Source: an uncultured Chitinophaga sp. (GTDB lineage: Bacteria > Bacteroidota > Bacteroidia > Chitinophagales > Chitinophagaceae). From it: a stretch of 8,793 bases of DNA. Each line of letters starts with the position of its first letter. Within the stretch, counting starts at the first letter, position 1. Location: NCBI RefSeq assembly GCF_937898475.1, contig NZ_CALEJS010000017.1, positions 1 to 8,793 of the forward strand, in the 5' to 3' direction. The notes below the pieces were generated by a model that saw nothing but the letters and a program-made list of their open reading frames with translations, did not search any database and was not told the DNA's origin. Shown one piece after another: positions 1 to 7,346 of the stretch. The translations under genes and the position numbers were made by a program.

Positions 1-337
1 GTATCGTAAAAGAGTTGCAGGAAGATGATGCGCAGATACTGATCGGTAAGCCCATTACGGCTACAGAGATATTCATCCTTAGCGAGGCTGGACAGCTTTG
101 TCCCATTGGTGTGACAGGAGAGATATGCATCACAGGCGCGGGACTGGCTAAGCAATATCTCAATAACCCCGAGCTTACTGCACAGAAGTTTATTCCTAAT
201 CCTTACAGGCCTGGCTGCCTTATGTACAGGACCGGTGATCTGGGAAGATGGCTGCCACAAGGTGAGATACAATACATAGGCAGAAGGGATGAACAATTGA
301 AGATCAGGGGCTATCGTATTGAACCCGGAGAGATCGA
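1..337 (+). repeat. Third, partial copy of the A-domain repeat (module 1)
   Basis: This stretch matches copy 2 at an offset of 3192 bp (1064 codons) and copy 3 at 6432 bp. It starts at the right end of the perfectly identical block seen in the other copies, so it cannot be told whether module 1 also shares that block. It is more divergent than copies 2 and 3 are from each other, with several private substitutions between 110 and 290. Confidence 0.88.
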
Positions 338-572
338 AAATGCCCTGCTGTCACATCCGGATATCACCAACGCGGTGGTAAACGCTGTTACCAGCAAAGA
401 TGGGGAAAAAGCACTGGTTGCTTACCTGGTTGGCAGCGAACACCTGTCAACGGCCGATATACGGAACCATATTGCCCGGCAGCTTCCGGCGCACATGCTG
501 CCTGTGCATTACGTGCAGCTGGAAACATTCCCTTTAACTACAAACGGCAAAGTTGACAAGAAAAAGTTACCT
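1..572 (+). other. A1 adenylation domain, C-terminal part only
   Basis: The visible piece starts just after the A5 core. It contains A6 (GEICITGAGLAKQYL), A7 (YRTGDL), the A8 hinge (GRRDEQLKIRGYRIEPGEIE), A9 (LPAHMLP) and A10 (NGKVDKKKLP, catalytic Lys codon 549-551). All motifs needed in this portion are present. The substrate-binding pocket residues are encoded left of the window, so its substrate cannot be read. Its sequence is closely similar to the matching parts of A2 and A3, especially A3 in the last part of the hinge region and the C-terminal subdomain (IENALL, LPAHMLPV, LTTNGK). Confidence 0.93.
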
Positions 573-3500
573 GCACCCAGCAACGCCGGTTTGGATCAAA
601 GCACGACATATGTTTCCCCCACCAATGTCACAGAACAGCAGCTGGCAAATATCTGGCAGGACATACTGGGCAAAGAAAAAGTGGGTATTTATGACAATTT
701 CTTTGACCTGGGTGGCCATAGCTTAACTGCAATACGGCTGGCCAGCCAGTTACAACGGGCATTCCATGTTAAAGTGGATCTCAGGGATATATTTTCCAAA
801 AAGCGTTTAGCAGATCAGGCGAAGCTTATACAAGTAGCCGCCAAAGCAGACTTCGTTGCTATAGCGCCAGCACCTTCGATGGCGGATTATCCCCTCTCCT
901 CCGCCCAGCGCAGGTTATGGGTACTCAGCCAATTTGAACAGGGCAGCGTGGCTTACAACATACCGGGCGTATATAACTTTGAAGGAGCACTCGATAACGC
1001 AGCACTTTCCTTTGCATTCAGGCATCTTATACAGCGGCATGAAAGCCTGCGCACCGTTTTTCGACAAAATGATCAGGGAGAACCGCGACAGATCATCTTA
1101 CCAGCTGATACAGCCGCTGCCACATTCCAAATCAACTATAAAGATTTTCAGGAAAAGAGAGACCAACAGGCGTTGTTACATCGACATATACAAAATGATC
1201 TCTGGGAACCTTTTGATCTTGGTAAAGGGCCCTTGATCCGTGCAACGCTTTTCCAGGTAGCTACCAACCGCTGGATATTTACTTACGTAATGCATCATAT
1301 CTGCAGCGATGGGTGGTCTATGGAAATATTGATACGTGAACTCCTGCTTTTATATAATGCTTACTTGAAAGGTGAACAGCCAATCCTTGCAGCGTTGACG
1401 ATACAATATAAAGATTTTGCCTGCTGGCAAAGGGATCAATTACAGGGAGAACAGCTACAGCTCCACAGGAACTACTGGATCAAACAACTGGAAGGTCCAT
1501 TGCCTGTACTTGAGCTGCCATTGGATAAAAGCAGGCCCGCAGTAAAAACATATAATGGCAGCAGTATTTACAGAGGCTTGCCCGCCCGTTTAACAGCAGA
1601 ACTTAAAAAGATCTGCCGCGAGCAGGATGCAACCCTGTTCATGGGACTCCTGGCGGCTGTAAGCACCCTGATTCACCATTACAGCGGCCAACAGGATATT
1701 ATCATTGGCAGTCCGGTTGCAGGCAGGCAACATGCGGACCTCGATAACCAGATCGGTTTCTACCTCAATACACTCGCATTAAGGATGCGTTTAAACCAAC
1801 AGTCATCATTCACGGAGCTGCTGCAGCAAGCCAGACAGCTTACCCTGGACGCCTATCAGCACCAGGTGTATCCCTTCGATCAGCTGATCGATGACCTCCA
1901 GCTGCAAAGGGACATGAGCCGCAGTCCTCTTTTTGATGTGCTCATTGACTATCATGACAGCAAAAACAGAGCACAACACACAACGCAAATAATGGAGGAC
2001 ACAAAGCTCAAGATCAGTTCCTTTGGCAACAACGCCCAACCCGCAAGCAAGTTTGACCTGACATTTATGTTCATTGAGGCGCAGGACGGACTGAACCTGC
2101 TGTTGGAGTATAACACAGATTTGTTTGAGCACGAGACCGCCGAACGGATGTTTAGTCACCTCGAAGAGATCATGGCGGCGGTTGTTGCTAATCAGCAACA
2201 AGCTATCAGCCGGCTTGAATACATTAGCAGTAAAGAACGGGAGTTATTGCTCAATGTGTTTAATACTGTACCGGAACATTATTCCGGGTATCAACCGGTG
2301 GTCAGACTTTTCCGCGAACAGGCGCAGCGACTTACGGAAAAACCTTCGCTATTATGGGAGGATCATGCACTTTCTTACAGGGAACTGAATAAAGTAACCG
2401 ATCGTCTGGCAGCTCATCTGTTACATGCGTACAACATTCAAACTGGTGACCGGATAGCAGTGATGATGGACCGTTCGGATAAGCTGATCATCGCTATACT
2501 GGCTATCCTGAAAGCAGGAGCTGCATTTGTACCCATTGATCCGGCTTACCCGCCTGCACGCAAACAATTTATTGTTGAAGATGCTGCTGTACAGCTGATC
2601 ATCACTCAGACTGATTACATATTTGATATTGATTATTACCAGGGGCCGCTCTTTGCTATTGATGCACAACTGGAAGGATTAGCAGCGGTTGATGATGTTA
2701 GTCTGCCTAGTGAATTTCCGGCTGATGCGCTGGCCTATGTGATCTATACTTCCGGATCTACCGGCCAGCCTAAAGGATGTGCTATAACTAACGGCAACCT
2801 CTCCCACTATACCAGGTGGGCAAATAGTTACTACTTCGGACAGGGCACACCACCAACATTTGGCTGGTTCACCTCTATTGCATTTGACCTGTCTATCACC
2901 TCCATTTTCTGTCCGCTTACATCGGGTGGTGAACTGTTCATCTATGAACAACACAGGGATATACAAAGCATATTGCAGCACTGCTGTAGTCCAGAGAGTG
3001 GTATTAATGCACTGAAGATCACACCTTCCCATGTAAATCTCATTGCCCAGCTGGAACTGGACAGCACGGGTATTAAAACAGCCATCCTGGGTGGCGAACA
3101 AGTGACGAAGGAACAGGTGCGCATATTGAAGTCGCTGAATCCAGATATGGCAGTATATAACGAATACGGGCCTACTGAAGCTACAGTAGGATGTATCGTA
3201 AAAGAGTTGCAGGAAGATGATGCGCATATACTGATCGGTAAGCCAATAACGGCGACAGAGATATTTATCCTTGGCGAGGCTGGGCAGCTTTGTCCCATTG
3301 GTGTGGCAGGAGAGATCTGCATCGCGGGCGCAGGGCTGGCAAAACAATATCTCAATAACCCCGAGCTTACTGCGCAAAAGTTCATTCCTAATCCTTACAG
3401 TCCTGGCAGCCTTATGTACCGGACGGGTGATCTGGGAAGATGGCTGCCACAAGGCGAAATACAATACATTGGCAGGAAGGATGAACAATTGAAGATCAGG

Positions 3501-6500
3501 GGATATCGCATTGAACCCGGGGAGATTGAGAGCTGTCTGCAGGGGTATTCGGGCATTACCAATGTCCTAGTAGATGCTGCAACTAATAGCAGCGGAGAGA
3601 AAGGACTAATCGCTTATATAGTTGGAGAAGGTCCTCTGCAGACGGCCGACCTACGCGATTACCTGGCCGGGCTATTACCCGCTTATATGCTGCCCTCCCA
3701 CTTTGTGCAGCTGGAGGCACTTCCTTTAACTATCAATGGAAAAGTAGACAGAAAAATGCTGCCAGGGCTCAGAGCGGCGGGCCAGGAAGAGTACCTTTCC
3801 TACGTTGCACCGGACAGTGATACAGAACAGCTGCTGGCGAACATCTGGCAGGAAATACTGGGCAGGGAAAGAGTGGGTACCAGGGACAGTTTCTTTGATC
3901 TTGGCGGTGACTCCATCAAAATACTAAGGATGCTGGCAGTCGTCAGAAAACAACTGCACCTCGACATCCCGGTTGCAGATGTATACAAGCATCCCACCAT
4001 TGCGGCGCTGCTGGCAAATACGCTTACCCACCATGACGACAGGCTTCAATTGCAGATGGAAAGACAGCAAAAAGAAGCTGCGGTAAGAGCGGAAATCGAA
4101 TCACTAAAAGAAAGCATCCTTCCCAGGCTTACTGACAGAGAAAACATAGCCGACATATACCCCATGAGCGATATCGAGAAAGGGATGGTATTCAGCTCTA
4201 TGGTGAACCAGGACAGCGGTATGTATCATGACCAAATGGTACACCGGCGGCTATTCCCGGACTTCGATATCAATAGGTTCCAGCTGGCGCTGCAACTGCT
4301 CTCCGCCAAACACCCTATTCTCAGAACTGCCTTTAACGTCAGTGATTTTGAAAGAGAAGTGCAGATCGTCTATAAAGAGGTAGTAACAGACCTGGTTTAC
4401 CAGGATATCTCCTTCCGGGATAGGGTACAACAGCAAGAACACGTTCGCCTGTTCCTGGCGGAAGAGATGAGACGGCCCTTCGACCTTTCTCTGGCGCCCC
4501 TATGGCGTATGGCTGCATTTAACCTTGGCAATGGAGAGATCGTATTTGTATTCCAATGCCATCATGCCATCATCGATGGATGGAGTGATGCACTCTTCAT
4601 GACAGAGCTCAACAACCTTTATCTCAAACTGGCAACAGATAGTACTTATATTCCAGATCCAATCAAAGTATCATATAAGGACTTTATCATTCAGCATGAG
4701 CTGGATAAACAGGATCAAGGCACTCGTGATTTTTGGCAACAGGAATTAAAAAATGCTGAGCGGCTGGAGATATTCACCCAGGAACAGGACCTGCAGCTGT
4801 TGCACCACAGACTGGATACCAATTTATTAGCGAAGCTGGAAAATACAGCAATCAACCAGGGAACCACTGTAAAGGTTATATCGCTGAGCGCCTACCTCTA
4901 CCTGCTTAAAATCCTCAACTACGATCCGGATATACTCACCGGTCTGGTGACCAATATGCGGCCAAACAGCGAGGATAGCGATAAGCTACTCGGCTGCTTC
5001 CTGAACACCATTCCTTTCAATATTCACATAAATGAGCGGCAAACAGGGGCAGAACTGATCGCTGCCGTTCATCAGCAACTGATCACGCTCAAGGACAGGG
5101 AAAGGCTCAGCATGTTCGAGATAGCAAGGATACACAACAAACAACAGGAAGCAGGGAATCCCTTCTTTGACGTACTATTCGACTTTGTTGACTTCCACGT
5201 ATTTGATTCCGTAAAAGAAGAAGCTATTGTAGCACAGCAGCGCCAGTCGCTTTCCAGTCTTGAAGTTACAGGAGGAATAGACCTTACCAATACTTTCCTT
5301 GACTTCATGATCAACCGGACCGGTGGCAATTATGTGCTTACTGTAAGGCTGACCCGTAAGCTGAAGGCTGGACTTAACGTGGAGCAACTCGTAACATTAT
5401 TCTGCAATATACTCGAGCATATTGTTACTACACCTGATCTTCCCGTCTACCAGGCAGATTACATCACTGCTGCAGAAAAACGACTACTGCTCAATGCGTT
5501 TAATACAGTTCCGGAACATTACACTGGCTATCAGCCCGCGGTATCGCTCTTCAGGGAACAGGCAATACGTAACCCTGAACTAAGTGCGCTTCTCTGGGAA
5601 GGTGGATCCATTACATATAAAGCGCTCGATGATATTTCTGATCATCTGGCGGCTTATCTGTTACGCAAGTACAACATCCAGACAGGTGACCGGATAGCAG
5701 TGATGATGGATCGTTCAGATAAGCTGATCATTGCCATACTGGCTATCCTGAAAGCAGGAGCTGCATTTGTACCCATTGATCCGGCTTACCCGCCTGCACG
5801 CAAACAATTTATTGTTGAAGATGCTGCTGTACAGCTGATCATCACTCAGACTGATTACATATTTGATATTGATTATTACCAGGGGCCGCTCTTTGCTATT
5901 GATGCACAACTGGAAGGATTAGCAGCGGTTGATGATGTTAGTCTGCCTAGTGAATTTCCGGCTGATGCGCTGGCCTATGTGATCTATACTTCCGGATCTA
6001 CCGGCCAGCCTAAAGGATGTGCTATAACTAACGGCAACCTCTCCCACTATACCAGGTGGGCAAATAGTTACTACTTCGGACAGGGCACACCACCAACATT
6101 TGGCTGGTTCACCTCTATTGCATTTGACCTGTCTATCACCTCCATTTTCTGTCCGCTTACATCGGGTGGTGAACTGTTCATCTATGAACAACACAGGGAT
6201 ATACAAAGCATATTGCAGCACTGCTGTAGTCCAGAGAGTGGTATTAATGCACTGAAGATCACACCTTCCCATGTAAATCTCATTGCCCAGCTGGAACTGG
6301 ACAGCACGGGTATTAAAACAGCCATCCTGGGTGGCGAACAAGTGACGAAGGAACAGGTGCGCATATTGAAGTCGCTGAATCCAGATATGGCAGTATATAA
6401 CGAATACGGGCCTACTGAAGCTACAGTAGGATGCATCGTAAAAGAGTTGCAGGAAGATGATGCACAGATACTGATCGGTAAGCCCATTACGGCTACAGAG

Positions 6501-7328
6501 ATATTTATCCTTGGCGAGGCTGGACAGCTTTGTCCTATCGGTGTGGCAGGAGAGATCTGCATCGCGGGCGCAGGGCTGGCAAAACAATATCTCAATAACC
6601 CCGAGCTTACTGCGCAAAAGTTCATTCCTAATCCTTACAGGCCTGGCAGCCTTATGTACCGGACGGGTGATCTGGGAAGATGGCTGCCACAAGGTGAGAT
6701 ACAATACATAGGCAGGAAGGATGAACAATTGAAGATCAGGGGCTATCGTATTGAACCCGGAGAGATTGAAAATGCGCTGTTGACATTGTCAGATATAACT
6801 GCAGCTGTAGTAACCTGCATAAGCAATACTGTGGATGAGAAAGAGTTGGTGGCTTACCTGACGGCAAAACGCCAGTTGGATACAGCAGAGATTCGTAACC
6901 ATCTTATTAAGCTGCTACCTGCTCATATGTTGCCAGTGTATTATGTGCAACTGGAAAATATGCCTTTAACGACCAATGGCAAAGCAGATAAAAAAATGTT
7001 GCCAATCCCCGCAGGCATTGACAGCACCACCGGTTCCTATGTTCCTCCTTCAAACGATATAGAGCAACAACTTGTGAACATCTGGCAGGAAATACTTGGC
7101 AAAGATACCATTGGCATAAAGGACAATTTCTTTATGCTGGGCGGCCATAGTTTAACCGCGATCCGGCTAATTGCCAGAATAAAAAAAGAGTTCTCTACCG
7201 AACTAAACATAAAGGATGTTTTCGCGGAACCGACCATTGAAACTTTGGCAGATATTATAAGCAATGACATATGGTTGCAAAGTTCACTGGACGAAGACGG
7301 TGATGTTTATAATGAAATCAAGTTGTAA
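1..7328 (+). CDS. Multimodular NRPS, 5'-truncated: (A)-T-C-A-T-C-A-T plus docking tail
   Basis: This giant cytoplasmic synthetase activates amino acids as adenylates, loads them on phosphopantetheine carriers and joins them by condensation. The frame is open to the left edge: codons run from base 3 (I-V-K-E) and match the region just after NEYGPTE in the two complete A domains, so the TTG at 15 is not a start and the true start is upstream. Visible domains in order are A1 (C-terminal half), T1 (Ser at 720), C1 (HHICSDG at 1293), A2, T2 (Ser at 3912), C2 (HHAIIDG at 4560), A3, T3 (Ser at 7149) and an acidic tail ending at the TAA at 7326. All catalytic motifs seen are intact. There is no epimerization, thioesterase or reductase domain, so the chain passes to the next protein. 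Modules 2 and 3 share an identical specificity region. The NRPS assignment is certain; the product is unknown. Confidence 0.97.
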   Translation, partial: IVKELQEDDAQILIGKPITATEIFILSEAGQLCPIGVTGEICITGAGLAKQYLNNPELTAQKFIPNPYRPGCLMYRTGDLGRWLPQGEIQYIGRRDEQLKIRGYRIEPGEIENALLSHPDITNAVVNAVTSKDGEKALVAYLVGSEHLSTADIRNHIARQLPAHMLPVHYVQLETFPLTTNGKVDKKKLPAPSNAGLDQSTTYVSPTNVTEQQLANIWQDILGKEKVGIYDNFFDLGGHSLTAIRLASQLQRAFHVKVDLRDIFSKKRLADQAKLIQVAAKADFVAIAPAPSMADYPLSSAQRRLWVLSQFEQGSVAYNIPGVYNFEGALDNAALSFAFRHLIQRHESLRTVFRQNDQGEPRQIILPADTAAATFQINYKDFQEKRDQQALLHRHIQNDLWEPFDLGKGPLIRATLFQVATNRWIFTYVMHHICSDGWSMEILIRELLLLYNAYLKGEQPILAALTIQYKDFACWQRDQLQGEQLQLHRNYWIKQLEGPLPVLELPLDKSRPAVKTYNGSSIYRGLPARLTAELKKICREQDATLFMGLLAAVSTLIHHYSGQQDIIIGSPVAGRQHADLDNQIGFYLNTLALRMRLNQQSSFTELLQQARQLTLDAYQHQVYPFDQLIDDLQLQRDMSRSPLFDVLIDYHDSKNRAQHTTQIMEDTKLKISSFGNNAQPASKFDLTFMFIEAQDGLNLLLEYNTDLFEHETAERMFSHLEEIMAAVVANQQQAISRLEYISSKERELLLNVFNTVPEHYSGYQPVVRLFREQAQRLTEKPSLLWEDHALSYRELNKVTDRLAAHLLHAYNIQTGDRIAVMMDRSDKLIIAILAILKAGAAFVPIDPAYPPARKQFIVEDAAVQLIITQTDYIFDIDYYQGPLFAIDAQLEGLAAVDDVSLPSEFPADALAYVIYTSGSTGQPKGCAITNGNLSHYTRWANSYYFGQGTPPTFGWFTSIAFDLSITSIFCPLTSGGELFIYEQHRDIQSILQHCCSPESGINALKITPSHVNLIAQLELDSTGIKTAILGGEQVTKEQVRILKSLNPDMAVYNEYGPTEATVGCIVKELQEDDAHILIGKPITATEIFILGEAGQLCPIGVAGEICIAGAGLAKQYLNNPELTAQKFIPNPYSPGSLMYRTGDLGRWLPQGEIQYIGRKDEQLKIRGYRIEPGEIESCLQGYSGITNVLVDAATNSSGEKGLIAYIVGEGPLQTADLRDYLAGLLPAYMLPSHFVQLEALPLTINGKVDRKMLPGLRAAGQEEYLSYVAPDSDTEQLLANIWQEILGRERVGTRDSFFDLGGDSIKILRMLAVVRKQLHLDIPVADVYKHPTIAALLANTLTHHDDRLQLQMERQQKEAAVRAEIESLKESILPRLTDRENIADIYPMSDIEKGMVFSSMVNQDSGMYHDQMVHRRLFPDFDINRFQLALQLLSAKHPILRTAFNVSDFEREVQIVYKEVVTDLVYQDISFRDRVQQQEHVRLFLAEEMRRPFDLSLAPLWRMAAFNLGNGEIVFVFQCHHAIIDGWSDALFMTELNNLYLKLATDSTYIPDPIKVSYKDFIIQHELDKQDQGTRDFWQQELKNAERLEIFTQEQDLQLLHHRLDTNLLAKLENTAINQGTTVKVISLSAYLYLLKILNYDPDILTGLVTNMRPNSEDSDKLLGCFLNTIPFNIHINERQTGAELIAAVHQQLITLKDRERLSMFEIARIHNKQQEAGNPFFDVLFDFVDFHVFDSVKEEAIVAQQRQSLSSLEVTGGIDLTNTFLDFMINRTGGNYVLTVRLTRKLKAGLNVEQLVTLFCNILEHIVTTPDLPVYQADYITAAEKRLLLNAFNTVPEHYTGYQPAVSLFREQAIRNPELSALLWEGGSITYKALDDISDHLAAYLLRKYNIQTGDRIAVMMDRSDKLIIAILAILKAGAAFVPIDPAYPPARKQFIVEDAAVQLIITQTDYIFDIDYYQGPLFAIDAQLEGLAAVDDVSLPSEFPADALAYVIYTSGSTGQPKGCAITNGNLSHYTRWANSYYFGQGTPPTFGWFTSIAFDLSITSIFCPLTSGGELFIYEQHRDIQSILQHCCSPESGINALKITPSHVNLIAQLELDSTGIKTAILGGEQVTKEQVRILKSLNPDMAVYNEYGPTEATVGCIVKELQEDDAQILIGKPITATEIFILGEAGQLCPIGVAGEICIAGAGLAKQYLNNPELTAQKFIPNPYRPGSLMYRTGDLGRWLPQGEIQYIGRKDEQLKIRGYRIEPGEIENALLTLSDITAAVVTCISNTVDEKELVAYLTAKRQLDTAEIRNHLIKLLPAHMLPVYYVQLENMPLTTNGKADKKMLPIPAGIDSTTGSYVPPSNDIEQQLVNIWQEILGKDTIGIKDNFFMLGGHSLTAIRLIARIKKEFSTELNIKDVFAEPTIETLADIISNDIWLQSSLDEDGDVYNEIKL
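633..833 (+). other. T1 carrier protein (PCP) domain, GGHSL type
   Basis: This is a phosphopantetheine carrier domain with the core DNFFDLGGHSLTAIRL; the Ser that receives the cofactor is codon 720-722. The GGHSL form is the one usually seen on carriers feeding a standard LCL condensation domain, which fits the C1 domain that follows about 56 residues after the Ser. It carries the amino acid or peptide made by the A1 module. Confidence 0.94.
885..2200 (+). other. C1 condensation domain (LCL-like)
   Basis: This domain forms the peptide bond between the chain on T1 and the residue on T2. It opens with DYPLSSAQRRLWVLSQFEQG (C1 motif), has the catalytic HHxxxDG as HHICSDG at 1293-1313, and later shows IIGSPVAGR (C4/C5 region), YPFDQLIDDL and RSPLFDVLIDY (C6/C7 region). 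Start and length (about 440 residues) fit the family. The AQRRLWVL opening is typical of LCL domains, which condense an L-configured donor; that class is an inference from motif style. It is highly similar to the C domain of the downstream gene. Confidence 0.93.
2298..3764 (+). other. A2 adenylation domain, predicted Asn
   Basis: This is a complete A domain that activates an amino acid with ATP. Cores: LSYREL (A1), LKAGAAFVPIDPAYP (A2), YTSGSTGQPKG at 2745-2777 (A3), FDLS at 2883 (A4), NEYGPTE at 3159 (A5), then A6-A10 ending at NGKVDRKMLP. Aligned to GrsA by eye, the specificity positions are D(2886) L(2889) T(2898) K(3015) I(3084) G(3090) E(3162) V(3186) G(3189) and K(3741), giving DLTKIGEVGK. 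This is an Asn-type code in the Stachelhaus scheme (close to DLTKLGEVGK); Glu at the seventh position favours Asn over Asp-type codes. A beta-modified Asn cannot be excluded. Bases 2496-3193 are identical to those of A3. Confidence 0.9.
2445..3529 (+). repeat. Long direct repeat, copy in module 2 (A2 core)
   Basis: This stretch matches 5685-6769 at a constant in-frame offset of 3240 bp (1080 codons). By direct comparison I count about 20 mismatches over 1085 bp, none of them between 2496 and 3193. Identity ends sharply at the 3' side after the GEIE codons. It encodes A2 through A8 cores. Confidence 0.95.
3822..4022 (+). other. T2 carrier protein domain, GGDSI type
   Basis: This carrier domain has the core DSFFDLGGDSIKILRML, with the cofactor Ser at codon 3912-3914. 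It differs from T1 and T3, which carry GGHSL. The GGDSI form is known from carriers that precede epimerization domains, and in general goes with partners other than standard LCL domains. Here no epimerization domain follows; the next domain is C2. It holds the residue activated by A2. Confidence 0.94.
4032..4151 (+). other. Long charged helical linker between T2 and C2
   Basis: About 40 residues rich in Gln, Glu, Lys and Arg (for example RLQLQMERQQKEAAVRAEIE, then SLKESILPRL) separate the carrier from C2. It looks like an amphipathic, possibly coiled-coil helix. The distance from the T2 Ser to the YP of C2 is 82 residues, against 56 between T1 and C1. Its role is unknown; it may orient the carrier for this class of C domain. 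Confidence 0.6.
4152..5430 (+). other. C2 condensation domain of a different subclass
   Basis: This domain joins the chain on T2 to the residue on T3. It begins DIYPMSDIEKGMVFSSMV followed by SGMYHDQMVHRR, has an intact catalytic HHAIIDG at 4560-4580, and later GLVTNMRP, LLGCFLNTIPFNI and NPFFDVLFDFVDFH. The opening resembles the YPLSPMQEGMLFH style seen in DCL domains and related groups rather than the AQRRLWVL style of C1. No epimerization domain precedes it, and I see no second HHxxxxGD motif of a dual C/E domain. The stereochemical class is therefore unresolved; condensation activity itself looks intact. Confidence 0.88.
5538..7004 (+). other. A3 adenylation domain, predicted Asn
   Basis: This is a complete A domain with all cores: ITYKAL, LKAGAAFVPIDPAYP, YTSGSTGQPKG, FDLS at 6123, NEYGPTE at 6399, YRTGDL, GRKDEQLKIRGYRIEPGEIE, LPAHMLP and NGKADKKMLP. 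The specificity positions are D6126, L6129, T6138, K6255, I6324, G6330, E6402, V6426, G6429 and K6981, i.e. DLTKIGEVGK, identical to A2, so Asn is predicted again. The N-terminal ~60 residues and the C-terminal subdomain differ clearly from A2, so the identity is confined to the core. The C-terminal subdomain is closer to that of A1. Confidence 0.9.
5685..6769 (+). repeat. Long direct repeat, copy in module 3 (A3 core)
   Basis: This is the partner of 2445-3529. The perfectly identical block is 5736-6433 (698 bp). In the whole repeat only two amino-acid changes were noted, His to Gln (codon containing 6467) and Ser to Arg (codon containing 6641), besides synonymous changes. Confidence 0.95.
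7059..7265 (+). other. T3 carrier protein domain, GGHSL type
   Basis: This is the last carrier of the first protein, core DNFFMLGGHSLTAIRL, with the cofactor Ser at codon 7149-7151. The residue before LGG is Met instead of the Asp seen in T1 and T2; this position is variable in the family. GGHSL matches T1 and suits transfer to the LCL-like C domain of the next protein. Confidence 0.93.
7287..7325 (+). other. C-terminal acidic docking tail (putative)
   Basis: The last 13 residues, LDEDGDVYNEIKL, follow T3 directly and have five acidic residues within eight positions of the segment DEDGDVYN/E. Short acidic C-terminal motifs are the known partners of TubC-type beta-hairpin docking domains, and the next gene begins with such a domain. 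The position is as expected; the pairing itself is inferred. Confidence 0.65.
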
Positions 7329-7346
7329 ACAAGCAAATAATCTCAC
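7329..7346 (+). promoter_or_regulatory. 18-bp A-rich gene junction without Shine-Dalgarno
   Basis: Between the TAA at 7326 and the ATG at 7347 lies an A-rich stretch containing a second in-frame TAA at 7338. No GGAG-like ribosome binding site, hairpin or room for a promoter is seen. A-rich leaders without Shine-Dalgarno sequence are usual in Bacteroidota, and the short gap implies co-transcription and perhaps translational coupling. Confidence 0.6.

Noticed and set aside
15..17. TTG at 15 as the start codon of the large NRPS gene
   Set aside because: The frame is open to the left edge and the codons before it (I-V-K-E) match the other A-domain copies, so the gene is simply cut by the window.
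934..1236. Short + strand and - strand open frames inside the C1 and next-gene C domains (e.g. 934-1236, 1806-2201, 7593-7898, 8008-8241)
   Set aside because: All overlap intact NRPS coding sequence in other frames and show no independent evidence.
2942..3385. 147-residue reverse-strand open frame, repeated at 6182-6625
   Set aside because: It is an antisense shadow of A2 and A3, with no start context and no recognisable domain.
2679..3488. 269-residue reverse-strand open frame, present again at 5919-6728
   Set aside because: It lies antisense to the A-domain core and appears twice only because the DNA repeat appears twice; composition is not protein-like and no family is recognisable.
4152..5430. 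C2 as an epimerization or dual C/E domain
   Set aside because: It has an intact condensation motif (HHAIIDG), lies directly before an A domain, and I could not find the additional HHxxxxGD motif near its N-terminus; a formal phylogeny would still be decisive.
2445..6769. The long direct repeats as a mobile element or composite transposon
   Set aside because: The repeats are in-frame parts of A domains, with no terminal inverted repeats, no transposase and no target duplication; internal NRPS recombination explains them.
7329..7346. Terminator or promoter between the two genes
   Set aside because: There are only 18 bp, with no hairpin, T-tract or promoter-like spacing.
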